Source of the DNA: an uncultured Veillonellaceae bacterium
GTDB lineage: Bacteria; Bacillota; Negativicutes; Veillonellales; Dialisteraceae
Length of the DNA: 64,000 nucleotides
Direction of reading: 5' to 3'
NCBI GenBank assembly: GCA_958348245.1
Contig: CATVYJ010000002.1
Span: 222,293 to 286,292, forward strand
A model generated the notes under the pieces. The model searched no databases. It saw nothing but the letters and a program-made list of their open reading frames with translations, and was not told the origin of the DNA. Each line of letters opens with the position of its first letter. Position 1 is the first letter of the stretch. The position numbers were made by a program, and so were the translations under genes. This document shows positions 25,153-33,841 of this stretch, piece after piece.

Positions 25153-26436
25153 TCAGAATACGTCTTTGAGGACGATGGTCTGCTCGCGGGAGGGACCGAC
25201 GCTGATGATGCCGAGCGGCACGCCGATGAGGGCGGAGATCTGCTCGAGGTAGTAGCGGCAGTTTTCCGGGAGTTCGCCGTAGGTGCGGATGCCGGAGATG
25301 GAGGTCTTCCAGCCGGGGAATACGCGGTACACGGGCTTCACCTTTTCGAGGAGGGCGAGGTCCGCCGGGTATTCTTCCAGTTCTTTCCCTTCATATTCGT
25401 AGCCCACGCACACTTTGATTTCGTCCATGTCGTCGAGGATGTCGAGACGGGTGATGGCGAGGTAATCGAAGGTATTGAGGAAGGCGGCGTAGCGCACGGC
25501 TCGCGCGTCGAGCCAGCCCACGCGGCGGGGCCGTCCGGTGACGGTGCCGTATTCGTGCGCGGTCTCGCGGATGTGGTCGCCGGTCTCGTCGTGGAGCTCG
25601 GTCGGGAAGGGGCCTTCGCCCACGCGGGTGCTGTAGGCTTTCACCACGCCGAAGATGTTCTGCATGAGGTGCGGCCCGATGCCCGCGCCTACGCACGCGC
25701 CGCCCGCGATGGGGTGGGAGCTCGTCACGTAGGGATAGGTGCCGTTGTCGCAGTCGAGCATGGTGGCCTGCGCGCCTTCAAAGAGGACGTTTTTGCCTTC
25801 CGCCACGAGGGTGTGGACGGTGTGGTTCGTATCTTTCACGAAGGGACGGAGAATCTCCGCATAGCCCAGGTAGTCGGCGAGCATGGTCTCGTAGTCGAAT
25901 CCTTCCGCGCCGTAGAGCCGCTCGAGGAGCATATTCTTCTGCTCCACGTTGTATTTCAGCTTCTCCGCAAAGACCTCTTTGTCCATGAGGTCGCAGATGC
26001 GGATGCCGATGCGGTTGATCTTGTCGGCGTAGCACGGGCCGATGCCGTTCTTCGTGGTGCCGATCTTGCGGCTGCCCTTGCGCGCTTCTTCCGCTTCGTC
26101 GAGGCGGACGTGGTAGGGGAATACGATGTGGGCCCGGGTGGAAATCTGCAGGTTGGACACGTCGATGCCCTGCGCTTTCAGGTGATCCATTTCCTCGATG
26201 AGGCTCTTGGGATCGATGACGACGCCGGTGCCGACGACGCAGACGGTGCCGGGGTACATGATGCCGCTGGGCATGAGGCGGAGCGGATAGGCTTTGCCGT
26301 CGACCACGACGGTGTGGCCCGCGTTGTTGCCGCCCTGGGAGCGCACCACCACGTCGGCTTTCGCCGCCAGATAGTCTACGATTTTGCCTTTGCCTTCGTC
26401 GCCCCACTGAGCGCCGATTACCATTGCTGTAGCCAT
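25153..26436 (-). CDS. purA: Adenylosuccinate synthetase
   Basis: A 427-residue enzyme that joins IMP and aspartate with GTP, the first committed step to AMP. The N-terminal GTP loop reads IGAQWGDEGKGKIVDYLA, followed by GGNNAGHTVVVDGK with the catalytic His, and later GIGPCYADKINRIGIR and TGRPRRVGWLDARAVRYAA. The start at 26436 begins MATAMVIGAQ. It lies downstream of purB but has its own promoter: an extended -10 TGCTATAAT (minus strand, TATAAT 26504-26499). Its leader carries a GGGCGC/GCGCCC hairpin. Confidence 0.98.
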   Translation of the reverse strand: MATAMVIGAQWGDEGKGKIVDYLAAKADVVVRSQGGNNAGHTVVVDGKAYPLRLMPSGIMYPGTVCVVGTGVVIDPKSLIEEMDHLKAQGIDVSNLQISTRAHIVFPYHVRLDEAEEARKGSRKIGTTKNGIGPCYADKINRIGIRICDLMDKEVFAEKLKYNVEQKNMLLERLYGAEGFDYETMLADYLGYAEILRPFVKDTNHTVHTLVAEGKNVLFEGAQATMLDCDNGTYPYVTSSHPIAGGACVGAGIGPHLMQNIFGVVKAYSTRVGEGPFPTELHDETGDHIRETAHEYGTVTGRPRRVGWLDARAVRYAAFLNTFDYLAITRLDILDDMDEIKVCVGYEYEGKELEEYPADLALLEKVKPVYRVFPGWKTSISGIRTYGELPENCRYYLEQISALIGVPLGIISVGPSREQTIVLKDVF

Positions 26437-26498
26437 AGGATTCTTCCTTCCATTCTTCCAATACTGTCCGGGCGCACGCGCCCTTTTTCACGTATTGT

Positions 26499-26504
26499 AT
26501 TATA
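26499..26504 (-). promoter_or_regulatory. Extended -10 promoter element of purA
   Basis: Minus-strand TGCTATAAT with TATAAT at 26504-26499 and no good -35 hexamer. A GC hairpin (GGGCGC/GCGCCC) lies in the ~55-base leader. Confidence 0.65.
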
Positions 26505-26530
26505 GCACACGATATCCGGTCTTTTTGAAA

Positions 26531-27823
26531 TCAGAGACCGAAGCGGGCGAAGATCTCGTCCACGTGGGAGAGCATGGGCCGATAGTCGAAGCACGCTTTG
26601 ATTTCTTCGGGGGTGAGGTATTTTCTCACGTCTTCGTCTTTGCAGAGATTTTCGTAGAAATCTTCGCCCTGGAGCCAGCGCTTCATGGCGTTGCGCTGCA
26701 CCCAGCGGTAGGCGGTGTCGCGGTACGCGCCTTTCGCCACGAGAGCCAGGAGCACCCGCGGGCTGTAGATGAGGCCGCCCGTGAGGTTCAGGTCGGCGAG
26801 CATCTTGTCCGGATAGACGAGGAGCTTGTCGATGAGATTGGTGGTCTCGTTCAGGATGTAGTCGAGGGCGGTGGTGGCGTCGGGGAGGATGACGCGCTCC
26901 ACGGAGGAATGGGAGATGTCCCGTTCGTGCCAGAGGGGCACGTTTTCAAAGGCGGGCACCACGTAGCCCTGGACGAGGCGGGCCATGCCGCAGATGCGTT
27001 CGCTCCGCACGGGGTTCCGCTTGTGGGGCATGGCGGAGGAGCCTTTCTGCTTCGGACTGAAATATTCTTCCGCTTCCCGCACTTCCGTGCGCTGGAGGTG
27101 GCGCACTTCGAGGGCGATCTGGGAGAGGGTGGAGGCGATGACGCCGAGGGTGGCCATGTATTCCGCGTGATGGTCGCGCTGCACCACCTGGGTGGCGATG
27201 TCTTCGCGCTTGAGGCCCATCTTTTTGCATACGTATTCTTCCACGTAGGGATCGATGTCCGCATAGGTGCCGACCGCGCCGGAAAGCTTGCCCACGCGCA
27301 TATTGTCCGCGGCGTGTTCCATGCGTTCGATGTTCCGCAGGGTTTCCGCGTACCACAGGAGGAGCTTCAGCCCGAAGGTGGTCGGTTCGGCGTGGACGCC
27401 GTGGGTGCGGCCGATGGTGGGGGTGTGTTTGAATTCCACGGCGCGGCGCTTCAGCACGTCCGCCAGTTTCCGCAGGTCGTCCAGAATGACGTCGGACGCC
27501 TGCGCGAGCTGCACGCAGAGGCCGGTGTCTTTCACGTCCGTGGAGGTGAGGCCCATGTGGATGTACTTGGCTTCGTCGCCCACGTGCTCGCCCACGCAGG
27601 TGAGGAAAGCGATGATGTCGTGGTTGATTTCCGCGTCGATTTCGTGGATGCGGTCCACGTCAAAGTCGGCCTTCGCCTTGATGACTTCCACCGCTTCTTT
27701 CGGAATGCGGCCCAGTTCGGCGTTCGCTTCGCACGCGGCGATTTCCACGTCGAGCATGGTCTGCCATTCGTTTCTTTCATTCCAGATTTTTTCCATCACT
27801 GGACGGGTATATCTCGGTATCAT
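26531..27823 (-). CDS. purB: Adenylosuccinate lyase
   Basis: A 430-residue fumarase/aspartase-superfamily enzyme acting twice in purine synthesis (on SAICAR and on adenylosuccinate). The signature loop reads GSSAMPHKRNPVRSERICG; TSTDVKDTGLCVQL and GRTHGVHAEPTTFGLKLLLW hold the catalytic His residues. Its ATG overlaps the stop of the upstream flavoprotein gene as ATGA, so translation is likely coupled. Confidence 0.97.
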   Translation of the reverse strand: MIPRYTRPVMEKIWNERNEWQTMLDVEIAACEANAELGRIPKEAVEVIKAKADFDVDRIHEIDAEINHDIIAFLTCVGEHVGDEAKYIHMGLTSTDVKDTGLCVQLAQASDVILDDLRKLADVLKRRAVEFKHTPTIGRTHGVHAEPTTFGLKLLLWYAETLRNIERMEHAADNMRVGKLSGAVGTYADIDPYVEEYVCKKMGLKREDIATQVVQRDHHAEYMATLGVIASTLSQIALEVRHLQRTEVREAEEYFSPKQKGSSAMPHKRNPVRSERICGMARLVQGYVVPAFENVPLWHERDISHSSVERVILPDATTALDYILNETTNLIDKLLVYPDKMLADLNLTGGLIYSPRVLLALVAKGAYRDTAYRWVQRNAMKRWLQGEDFYENLCKDEDVRKYLTPEEIKACFDYRPMLSHVDEIFARFGL

Positions 27824-29220
27824 TCTAAATCTCCCTTCGGTTTTCCTTCACGGGCGCAGATTTCCCGGCCGACGACGACGCCCGCCGCGGAGGCCTGCGC
27901 CAGACCTCTCGTAATGCCCGCGCCGTCTCCGATGGCAAAGAGATTCGGAATCTTTGTCTCGAGCTCGTAAGACAGCTCCATGCGGGATGAATAAAATTTG
28001 ACTTCCACGCCGTAGAGGAGGGTGTGGCGGGAATTGGCCCCCGGGGCGATCCGGTCGAGCGCCTCGAACATCTCCATGATGTCCGTGAGGAAGCGGTACG
28101 GCAGCACCAGCGACAGGTCGCCCGGCGTGGCGCCCGTCATGGTGGGCCGCACGAGGCCGCGGCGGATGCGCTCCGCGGTGGAGCGCCGCCCGTCCCGCAG
28201 ATCCCCCAGGCGCTGCACGATGGGGCCCGCGCCGAGCATGTTCGCCAGCGCGGCGATGTATTTGCCGTAGGCGATGGGCTCTTTGAACGGCTCGGTGAAC
28301 TGCTTCGACACGAGAAGGGCGAAATTCGTATTGCCGCTCTTCCTGTGGGCGTAGCTGTGGCCGTTCACGGTCTGGAGGCCGTCGTTGTTTTCCGCGACGA
28401 CGAATCCGTGGGGATTCATGCAGAAGGTGCGCACCCGGTCGTCGAAGCTGCGGCTGTAATAAATGAGCTTCGACTCATAGCAGATGTCCGTGATGGGCTC
28501 GTACACTTCCGCGGGCGACTCCACCCGGACGCCGATGTCCACCGCGTTCGACGTGGTGGAGAGGCCGAGCCGGCGGGCTTCCTTCATGAGCCATTCCGCC
28601 CCTTCCCGTCCGGGAGCGGCCACGACGTACTTTGCCCGGACGGTTTTCCCGCCGATGACGACGCCCGCGGCTTTGCCGTCTTCCACGACGATATCCGTCA
28701 CGTCCGCGCCGCAGCGCACGTCCACACTGGCCGGCAGGGCGTCCCGCATATTCGTGAGGATCTGCCCGTTCACCTCGGTGCCGAGGTGGCGGATGCGCGC
28801 GGGGATGAACGCCAGATCCGCCGCGGCCGCCCGACGCTTGAGCGCGTGGAGCGCTTCCGCATGCTCGCCGCCGTAGACCGCGCGGTCCGCGCCGCCGTAC
28901 CGGCAGTACACGCCGTCCACGTAGCGGATGAGCCGGGCGAGCTCGCCTTTATTCATGTAGTCGTCCAGATTGCCGCCGTACTCGGTGGTGAGCGTGAGCT
29001 TGCCGTCGGAAAAAGCCCCCGCGCCGCCCCATCCGGACACGCGGTTCATGCGGCGCGCCTGCACGGGGGCGGAACGGTCTCCTTCGAGAGCGATGCGCCG
29101 GCGGATGTCGAGCCCCTTCTCGGCGATCAGCACGGACGCGCCCGTATCGGCCAGTTCCAGCGCGGTGAAAATCCCCGCCGGCCCCGCGCCGATGATGATC
29201 ACGTCATACCCTTTTTCCAC
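27820..29220 (-). CDS. FAD-dependent oxidoreductase (COG2509 family)
   Basis: A 466-residue flavoprotein. The N-terminal FAD fold reads YDVIIIGAGPAGIFTALELA and the C-terminal FAD segment IPNLFAIGDGAGITRGLAQA. The middle includes RVSGWGGAGAFSDGKL and VVAAPGREGAEWL. The family is widespread in anaerobes and its substrate is unknown. The start is judged to be GTG at 29220, because AGGAAGG lies six bases before it and abuts the ATG at 29226 with no room. It heads an operon with purB and follows a consensus promoter with a terminator-like leader hairpin. Confidence 0.85.
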   Translation of the reverse strand: MEKGYDVIIIGAGPAGIFTALELADTGASVLIAEKGLDIRRRIALEGDRSAPVQARRMNRVSGWGGAGAFSDGKLTLTTEYGGNLDDYMNKGELARLIRYVDGVYCRYGGADRAVYGGEHAEALHALKRRAAAADLAFIPARIRHLGTEVNGQILTNMRDALPASVDVRCGADVTDIVVEDGKAAGVVIGGKTVRAKYVVAAPGREGAEWLMKEARRLGLSTTSNAVDIGVRVESPAEVYEPITDICYESKLIYYSRSFDDRVRTFCMNPHGFVVAENNDGLQTVNGHSYAHRKSGNTNFALLVSKQFTEPFKEPIAYGKYIAALANMLGAGPIVQRLGDLRDGRRSTAERIRRGLVRPTMTGATPGDLSLVLPYRFLTDIMEMFEALDRIAPGANSRHTLLYGVEVKFYSSRMELSYELETKIPNLFAIGDGAGITRGLAQASAAGVVVGREICAREGKPKGDLE

Positions 29221-29243
29221 AGTCATCCTTCCTGTCGCGAAAA

Positions 29244-29271
29244 ACAAAAAACGCTCCGCAGAGGGGGAGCG
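29244..29271 (-). terminator. Terminator-like hairpin in the leader of the flavoprotein-purB operon
   Basis: On the minus strand CGCTCC pairs with GGAGCG around a short loop, then TTTTTTGTTTTT. It lies only about 22 bases after the predicted start site and before the ribosome site, so it may be an attenuator. Confidence 0.72.
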
Positions 29272-29300
29272 ATGGAACCGGAAAAATTTATTCCCTTTTA

Positions 29301-29329
29301 ATCATACAAAAATTGGGAGAGAGTGTCAA
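29301..29329 (-). promoter_or_regulatory. Consensus promoter of the flavoprotein-purB operon
   Basis: Minus-strand TTGACA (29329-29324), 17 bases, TATGAT (29306-29301). Between this promoter and 29497 the DNA (about 165 bases) shows no further recognised signal. Confidence 0.88.
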
Positions 29330-29496
29330 CGAAGCGGAGAAAATTGGGCGGTCCGGCCGCCCGCGCCGATTTGCCAAACGTCTCCGCGCACATGCGGCGC
29401 TTCCTTTTTCAGTTTGCGGCGGCTCCCATTACAAAGATGCAAAATTTTTTCTTGCATCCGCCGCGGCCCCGCAGGCCGCGCGGCCGGTTTCGGGCA

Positions 29497-29520
29497 TAAA
29501 AAAAGCGCGCGGCGCGCGTT
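29497..29520 (-). terminator. Terminator of corA
   Basis: On the minus strand CGCGCG pairs with its complement around CC and runs into TTTTTTTATG, 6 bases after the corA stop. Confidence 0.8.
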
Positions 29521-29526
29521 TCTTTT

Positions 29527-30477
29527 TCAGAGCATGTCTTTTCTCCAGAGGACGAAGGCCACCACCACAGTGAAGAGCACCCCGAAGAGGATGAGGCTCA
29601 TGAATCCCATGGGGGAATCTCCCATGGGAACGGGGACGTTCACGCCCCACAGGCTGTACACGAGGGTGGGCACCGCGAGGAGGATGGTCATGGAGGTGAG
29701 GAATTTCATGATCTGCGCCAGGCGGTTGGAGATGATGGAGGAGAAGGCGTCCATCATGGACATGAGGATGTTCGAATAGATTTCCACCATTTCGAGGGCC
29801 TGCTTGTTTTCGATGATGACGTCTTCCAGGAGGTCTTCGTCTTCTTCGTACATCTTGAGCAGGGAGTTCATGTTGCTCGTGCGCAGGCGGAGCAGGCGCT
29901 CCATGACGTTTTCGTTTGCGTGGAGGGCGAAGTTGAAGTACGTCAGGGACTTCTGCAGCTCCAGCATGCGGAAGAGCTCCTTATTCTGCATGGACTTGCG
30001 CACCTGGTCTTCGATGAGGTCGGTCTTCTTGTAGATCTGCTGCAGGAAGTACAGGAAGGAGGACGACGCGGTGGAGAGGATCTGGAAGAGGAAGCGGGTC
30101 TTCTTGTAGGTGTGGAAAGAGACCGCCGTATTGGCGAGGAATTTTCCCAGGACGACGCTGTCTTCGAGGCATACGGTGATGAAGTATTTCCGCGTGATGA
30201 AGATGCCGAGCGGCAGGGCGTCGTACTCATCCTGCTCGAGCACGACCGGGGTATTCACCACGACGAAGATGTATTCGTCTTCCAGCTCCACGTGGGACCG
30301 TTCTTCCCGGTCGAGGGCGGTCTGGAGCACGTCCACGGGGATGCCCGAGACGGACTGGAGACGGGCGAGCTCTTCTTCGGTGGGGGCGGCGCAGTTGATC
30401 CACGATCCTTTTTCCGCAAGGTCCAGGTCGATTTCCACGAGAGCGTGATTCTCGTCGTGTTTGTAGGCCTTGAGCAT
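29527..30477 (-). CDS. corA: CorA-family divalent cation transporter
   Basis: A 316-residue protein of CorA length: a cytoplasmic alpha/beta domain, a long helical stalk (IYKKTDLIEDQVRKSMQNKE onward) and two C-terminal membrane helices (about 258-276 and 290-311) joined by a short loop. CorA proteins form pentameric Mg2+/Co2+ channels with a GMN selectivity motif at the end of the first helix. Here the motif reads GVN (residues 278-280, SLWGVNVPVP), an unusual substitution. GGAGAGGAGG lies before the ATG at 30477. It is monocistronic with a leader hairpin. Confidence 0.92.
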   Translation of the reverse strand: MLKAYKHDENHALVEIDLDLAEKGSWINCAAPTEEELARLQSVSGIPVDVLQTALDREERSHVELEDEYIFVVVNTPVVLEQDEYDALPLGIFITRKYFITVCLEDSVVLGKFLANTAVSFHTYKKTRFLFQILSTASSSFLYFLQQIYKKTDLIEDQVRKSMQNKELFRMLELQKSLTYFNFALHANENVMERLLRLRTSNMNSLLKMYEEDEDLLEDVIIENKQALEMVEIYSNILMSMMDAFSSIISNRLAQIMKFLTSMTILLAVPTLVYSLWGVNVPVPMGDSPMGFMSLILFGVLFTVVVAFVLWRKDML

Positions 30478-30495
30478 GGCGCGCCTCCTCTCCGT

Positions 30496-30520
30496 AAAGA
30501 AAAGCAGGATGGGATCCTGC
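30496..30520 (-). terminator. Terminator-like hairpin in the corA leader
   Basis: On the minus strand GCAGGAT and ATCCTGC pair around CCC and are followed by TTTTCTTT. It lies between the promoter and the ribosome site of corA, so it is probably an attenuator or regulatory leader. Confidence 0.65.
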
Positions 30521-30539
30521 GGCTTGTTTGGATGCTCTT

Positions 30540-30568
30540 ACTATAAGCAACGGGACCCGTTCTGTCAA
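30540..30568 (-). promoter_or_regulatory. Consensus promoter of corA
   Basis: Minus-strand TTGACA (30568-30563), 17 bases, TATAGT (30545-30540). Confidence 0.85.
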
Positions 30569-30571
30569 ATG

Positions 30572-30595
30572 AAAAAGCGCAGGGCGTCTGCGCTT
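30572..30595 (-). terminator. Terminator of pfkA
   Basis: On the minus strand AAGCGCAG pairs with CTGCGCTT and runs into TTTC. It sits between the pfkA stop and the corA promoter. Confidence 0.78.
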
Positions 30596-30599
30596 TCTG

Positions 30600-31577
30600 T
30601 CAGGGGCGGATGTCCCGGCCCGCGCCGATGCGGAGGGCGAGCTCCCACCCGGCGGTGTGGAAGGCGCGCTTCTCCCGGAAGGCGTCTTCGTAGGAAATCA
30701 TGCGGGGGCGGCTGTTCATGAATCCCGCGAGGAATCCCCGCCGCCCGTCGGCGAGGCCGTCTGCCGCGGCGGCCCCGAGGACCGCGCCGAGCATGGCGTC
30801 CCGCGCGGAGGGCGCGCCGCCCCGCTGGATGTAGCCGAGGATGGTGGCGCACACGTCGATGCCCGTGGCGGCGGAGAGCCAGTCCGCAAGCTCCCGCCCG
30901 TCCGCCGCGCCTTCCGCGCAGATGATGATGCTGTTCGTCCGGCCTTCGCGGAGCATGTCCCGGAGGGAAGCGGCGACGGCTTCCCGCGAGAAGGGGATCT
31001 CCGGCACGAGGGTAAATTCCGCGCCGCCCGCCAGGCCCGCGGCGAGGGCGATATGTCCCGCATGGCGGCCCATCACTTCCACCACGGCGGCCCGGTCGTG
31101 GGAAGCGGCGGTGTCGCGGATGCGGGCGACCGCGTCGAGCACGGTATTCACGGCGGTGTCATAGCCGATGGTTTCCTCGGTGCCGCACATGTCGTTGTCG
31201 ATGGTGGCGGGTACGACCGCGGTGGAGACGCCCAGCGCTTCGAGAGCGGCCGCGCCCGCCATGGAGCCGTCTCCGCCGATGACGACGAGGCCGTCGACGC
31301 CCCGCTCCCGGAGGAAAGCCGCGGCCCGCGCCTGCGCTTCTTTTTCCATGAAAGCGGGGCAACGGGCGGTCTTCATGACCGTGCCGCCCCGGCAGACGAT
31401 GCCGCCCGCATCTTTCCAGCCGAGGCGGATCATGTCGCCCGAAAGGAGCCCTTCATAGCCGCGGAACACGCCCCAGGTCTCGATGCCGCGGGAAGCGGCG
31501 CTGCGGAGGATGCTCCGGATGGCGGCGTTCATGCCCGGCGCGTCGCCGCCGCTCGTGAGGAAGGCCAGTCGTTTCAT
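30600..31577 (-). CDS. pfkA: ATP-dependent 6-phosphofructokinase
   Basis: A 325-residue enzyme that phosphorylates fructose 6-phosphate, the committing step of glycolysis. It shows LTSGGDAPGMNAAIRSILRS, VVIGGDGSMAGAAAL (ATP loop), PATIDNDMCGTEETIGYDTA (catalytic Asp) and VVEVMGRHAGHIALAAGLA. The glycine after GGD in the active-site loop supports ATP rather than pyrophosphate as donor. Its ATG overlaps the aroK stop by one base (TGATG). Confidence 0.95.
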   Translation of the reverse strand: MKRLAFLTSGGDAPGMNAAIRSILRSAASRGIETWGVFRGYEGLLSGDMIRLGWKDAGGIVCRGGTVMKTARCPAFMEKEAQARAAAFLRERGVDGLVVIGGDGSMAGAAALEALGVSTAVVPATIDNDMCGTEETIGYDTAVNTVLDAVARIRDTAASHDRAAVVEVMGRHAGHIALAAGLAGGAEFTLVPEIPFSREAVAASLRDMLREGRTNSIIICAEGAADGRELADWLSAATGIDVCATILGYIQRGGAPSARDAMLGAVLGAAAADGLADGRRGFLAGFMNSRPRMISYEDAFREKRAFHTAGWELALRIGAGRDIRP

Positions 31578-32143
31578 CAGTATCTCCTCTCGTATCTGTC
31601 CCGTTCGTGCCGTTTGATGAATTCGATGTGGTGGCGGTCGATGAACCGCGCGATGAGAAGGGCGGTCTGCGCGGGATGGCGGTTCGTCGTATTGAAGACC
31701 GCGTCCGCCCGGGGCTTCCACGATTCCCACTGGTTGCGCATGCGGCGCACGAAGCCGTCCACGTTGGAATAGTCCATGGTGGGGCGCTTGCCGATGCGCT
31801 TCGACACGCGCTCCGCCAGGCGGAAGGGGCGCGCCACGAGGAGCACCACCAGCCCGTATTCCGAAAGGAGCCGGAATTTTTCCTCCGTCATGGGGAAATT
31901 GCCTCCCATGGCGATGACCGCTTCGTGATAGTACCGCACGTGATTGATGATGTCCATTTCCGTCTCGGCGAAGACTTCCGGCCCGGCGTTGCGCCAGTAG
32001 TCCGCGATTTTTTCCCCGGTCATCCGCTCCATGATGCGGTCCGTATCCGCCAGCTGCCATCCGAGGCCGTCAGCGAGAATCTTCGCGGCGCGGCTCTTCC
32101 CCGTGCCCATCGGACCGATCAGTACGATGTTTCTCTTCTTCAT
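31577..32143 (-). CDS. aroK: Shikimate kinase
   Basis: A 188-residue P-loop kinase. Walker A reads IGPMGTGKSRAAKILADGLG, the substrate/Mg2+ motif is ADTDRIME, and the lid has RIGKRPTMD. The usual GGG shikimate-binding motif appears as GGN (AVIAMGGNFPMTEEKF), so specificity is slightly less certain. It makes shikimate 3-phosphate in aromatic amino acid synthesis. MKKRNIV at 32143 was taken as the start (GAGG upstream); an upstream ATG at 32182 is deeper inside the preceding gene. It overlaps the PilO-like gene, linking it to the pilus operon transcript. Confidence 0.82.
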   Translation of the reverse strand: MKKRNIVLIGPMGTGKSRAAKILADGLGWQLADTDRIMERMTGEKIADYWRNAGPEVFAETEMDIINHVRYYHEAVIAMGGNFPMTEEKFRLLSEYGLVVLLVARPFRLAERVSKRIGKRPTMDYSNVDGFVRRMRNQWESWKPRADAVFNTTNRHPAQTALLIARFIDRHHIEFIKRHERDRYERRY

Positions 32144-32627
32144 AGGTACCTCTGCTCCGGTATGCGCAGAGCGCCACCTCAAAGGACAGACGGTCGCCCG
32201 CCCGTTCCATGCGGAGGAGGTCTGCGGATACCCAATGCTTTTTCATATGTATTATATCAAAAAGGGAGAGGACCTGGAAAAAATTTCCGCTGCCCGTCAC
32301 TTTCATTTTGAGGATTTCCCCCGAGCCGGACGCTTCCGGCGGCTCTTCGGAGACGGTCTCCACCGAAAGGCCCGCCGCGCGCAGCGTTTCCGGTATCGTG
32401 CCGAAATCCCGCGCGGGATAGGCGAAGGGATTGGACGGCGGGGGAGCGGGCGAAGCGGCGAAAGCGGCGGCCGCGTCGCTCCGGCCCCGGAGAAGGCGCG
32501 CCTTTTCCTCTGCCCGGCCCGCGGCGAGCGTAAAGAGTACGGCCAGCGTCAGGAAGAGAGACGCCGCCCCGAACCAGCACGCCGTGCGGAGGGGACCCGC
32601 CGGCGCGGAGAAAAAGAAACGCCTCAT
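32070..32627 (-). CDS. PilO/GspM-like pilus assembly protein
   Basis: A 185-residue membrane protein: one N-terminal membrane helix (about 13-35, TACWFGAASLFLTLAVLFTL), a short linker, a Pro-rich stretch and a small C-terminal domain (ILKMKVTGSGNFFQVLSLFD, then RLSFEVALCAYR) that fits the ferredoxin-like fold of PilO/GspM. The assignment rests mostly on position, directly after a PilMN-like gene, and on layout. The last ~24 residues overlap aroK by 74 bases and look unconserved. It would stabilise the PilMN platform in the inner membrane. Confidence 0.68.
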   Translation of the reverse strand: MRRFFFSAPAGPLRTACWFGAASLFLTLAVLFTLAAGRAEEKARLLRGRSDAAAAFAASPAPPPSNPFAYPARDFGTIPETLRAAGLSVETVSEEPPEASGSGEILKMKVTGSGNFFQVLSLFDIIHMKKHWVSADLLRMERAGDRLSFEVALCAYRSRGTYEEEKHRTDRSDGHGEEPRREDSR

Positions 32628-33841
32628 GCGCCGCCTCCTTCCTGCGCCCGGCAGAGGAGGACGAAGCGCTCATACGGCAGCGCCTTTTCCCGCCGGAGGG
32701 ATTCGATGCGGCAGTCCATGCCCCACGCCGCGGCGAGACGGCTCTGGAAATCCGGCACGAGGGCGCTCCGCAGGGCGGCTCCCTCCACGCGCACCGTGCC
32801 GCCTTCGGAGGAAATGGAGCGGATGGACAGGCCGGCGGGAAGCACGTCCGCCAGATAGAGGAGGCGCTGCTCCCAGTGCGGGTCCGTTTCAATGAAAGCC
32901 CGGCCTTCCGCGCGGGCGGTCCCGGCGGCGGCGCGGGCTTTTCGCCACTCGCTGAGGGCGCGCCATTCCTCCGTGAGCGAAGCCGCCCGCGCTTCCTCCG
33001 CCGCAAGGTTTCTCTCCGCCGCCGCGTAATGCAGGCCGGACACCGCCGCAGCCGCCGCAAAGAGAAGGCACGCCGCCTGCGACAGGCGGAGCCAGCGGTT
33101 CGCCCGGCAGAAAAAAGGCTGATCCCTGTCTTCGGGAAAGGCCAGATTGAGCGGAGAAGACCGCATCCGCGCCGCCCAGGCGCGCACCGCTTCCTCCCGC
33201 GAAGGCATCGCCGGGCACGCCGACCGGAAGCGCGCCCAGTCGTCTTCCGTGCAGTCCGCCGCAGGCCGCGCGGTCCAGCCGTCCGGAAGCTCCGCCGCGT
33301 CCTCCGGCTCCAGACGACGCTTCCGCAGCATGCCCTCTTCAAAGGAAAGCGCCAGCGCGGACGCGCGGCCGATGAGGAGCATCGTCTCGCCTTCCCGCGG
33401 CAGGGGAGGCACGGCGCGGCAGAGACGGCGACCCGTCCGGCGGGCGGCGTCCCGCCATTCCCCGAGAACCGGCGCCGGACAGGCCGCGGCCGCTACGGTC
33501 CAGCCGTCCGGCGAGTGGGAAAGGGCGGTCCAGTCCATGCGGAGCGGGACGGCCGAGGGAAAGATCCGGTCCGCTTCCCAGAAAAGCGTCTCCGCGAGCT
33601 CGCTCTCCGTCATGTCCGGGAAGCGGCGGCTTTCCAGGGAAAGATCCGCGCCGTTGACCGCGAGTATCACCCGCCGCGCCGCAAATCCCTCCTGCGCGGC
33701 GCGGCGGAAAAGCGCCTCAATCCCTCCTTCCGTTACAGCGTACAGGCATCCCCCCTCCGGGTCGTCTTCCCCCGCAACGTACGCGCCCTCCGCCGTGGGA
33801 ATGCAGAGCACCGCGGATTTTTTCCATCTACCATTTCTCAT
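32624..33841 (-). CDS. PilM-PilN-like fusion (GspL-like) pilus assembly protein
   Basis: A 405-residue protein with two parts. The N-terminal ~220 residues have an actin-like PilM/GspL-type pattern (FAARRVILAVNGADLSLESR, PDMTESELAETLFWEADRIF). A membrane helix lies at about 250-272 (LRLSQAACLLFAAAAAVSGL). A coiled-coil and a PilN-type C-terminal domain follow (WEQRLLYLADVLPAGLSIRS, GTVRVEGAALRSALVPDF). PilM and PilN are usually separate; a single-chain form as in GspL is seen here. It overlaps the PilO-like gene by 4 bases. Confidence 0.75.
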   Translation of the reverse strand: MRNGRWKKSAVLCIPTAEGAYVAGEDDPEGGCLYAVTEGGIEALFRRAAQEGFAARRVILAVNGADLSLESRRFPDMTESELAETLFWEADRIFPSAVPLRMDWTALSHSPDGWTVAAAACPAPVLGEWRDAARRTGRRLCRAVPPLPREGETMLLIGRASALALSFEEGMLRKRRLEPEDAAELPDGWTARPAADCTEDDWARFRSACPAMPSREEAVRAWAARMRSSPLNLAFPEDRDQPFFCRANRWLRLSQAACLLFAAAAAVSGLHYAAAERNLAAEEARAASLTEEWRALSEWRKARAAAGTARAEGRAFIETDPHWEQRLLYLADVLPAGLSIRSISSEGGTVRVEGAALRSALVPDFQSRLAAAWGMDCRIESLRREKALPYERFVLLCRAQEGGGA

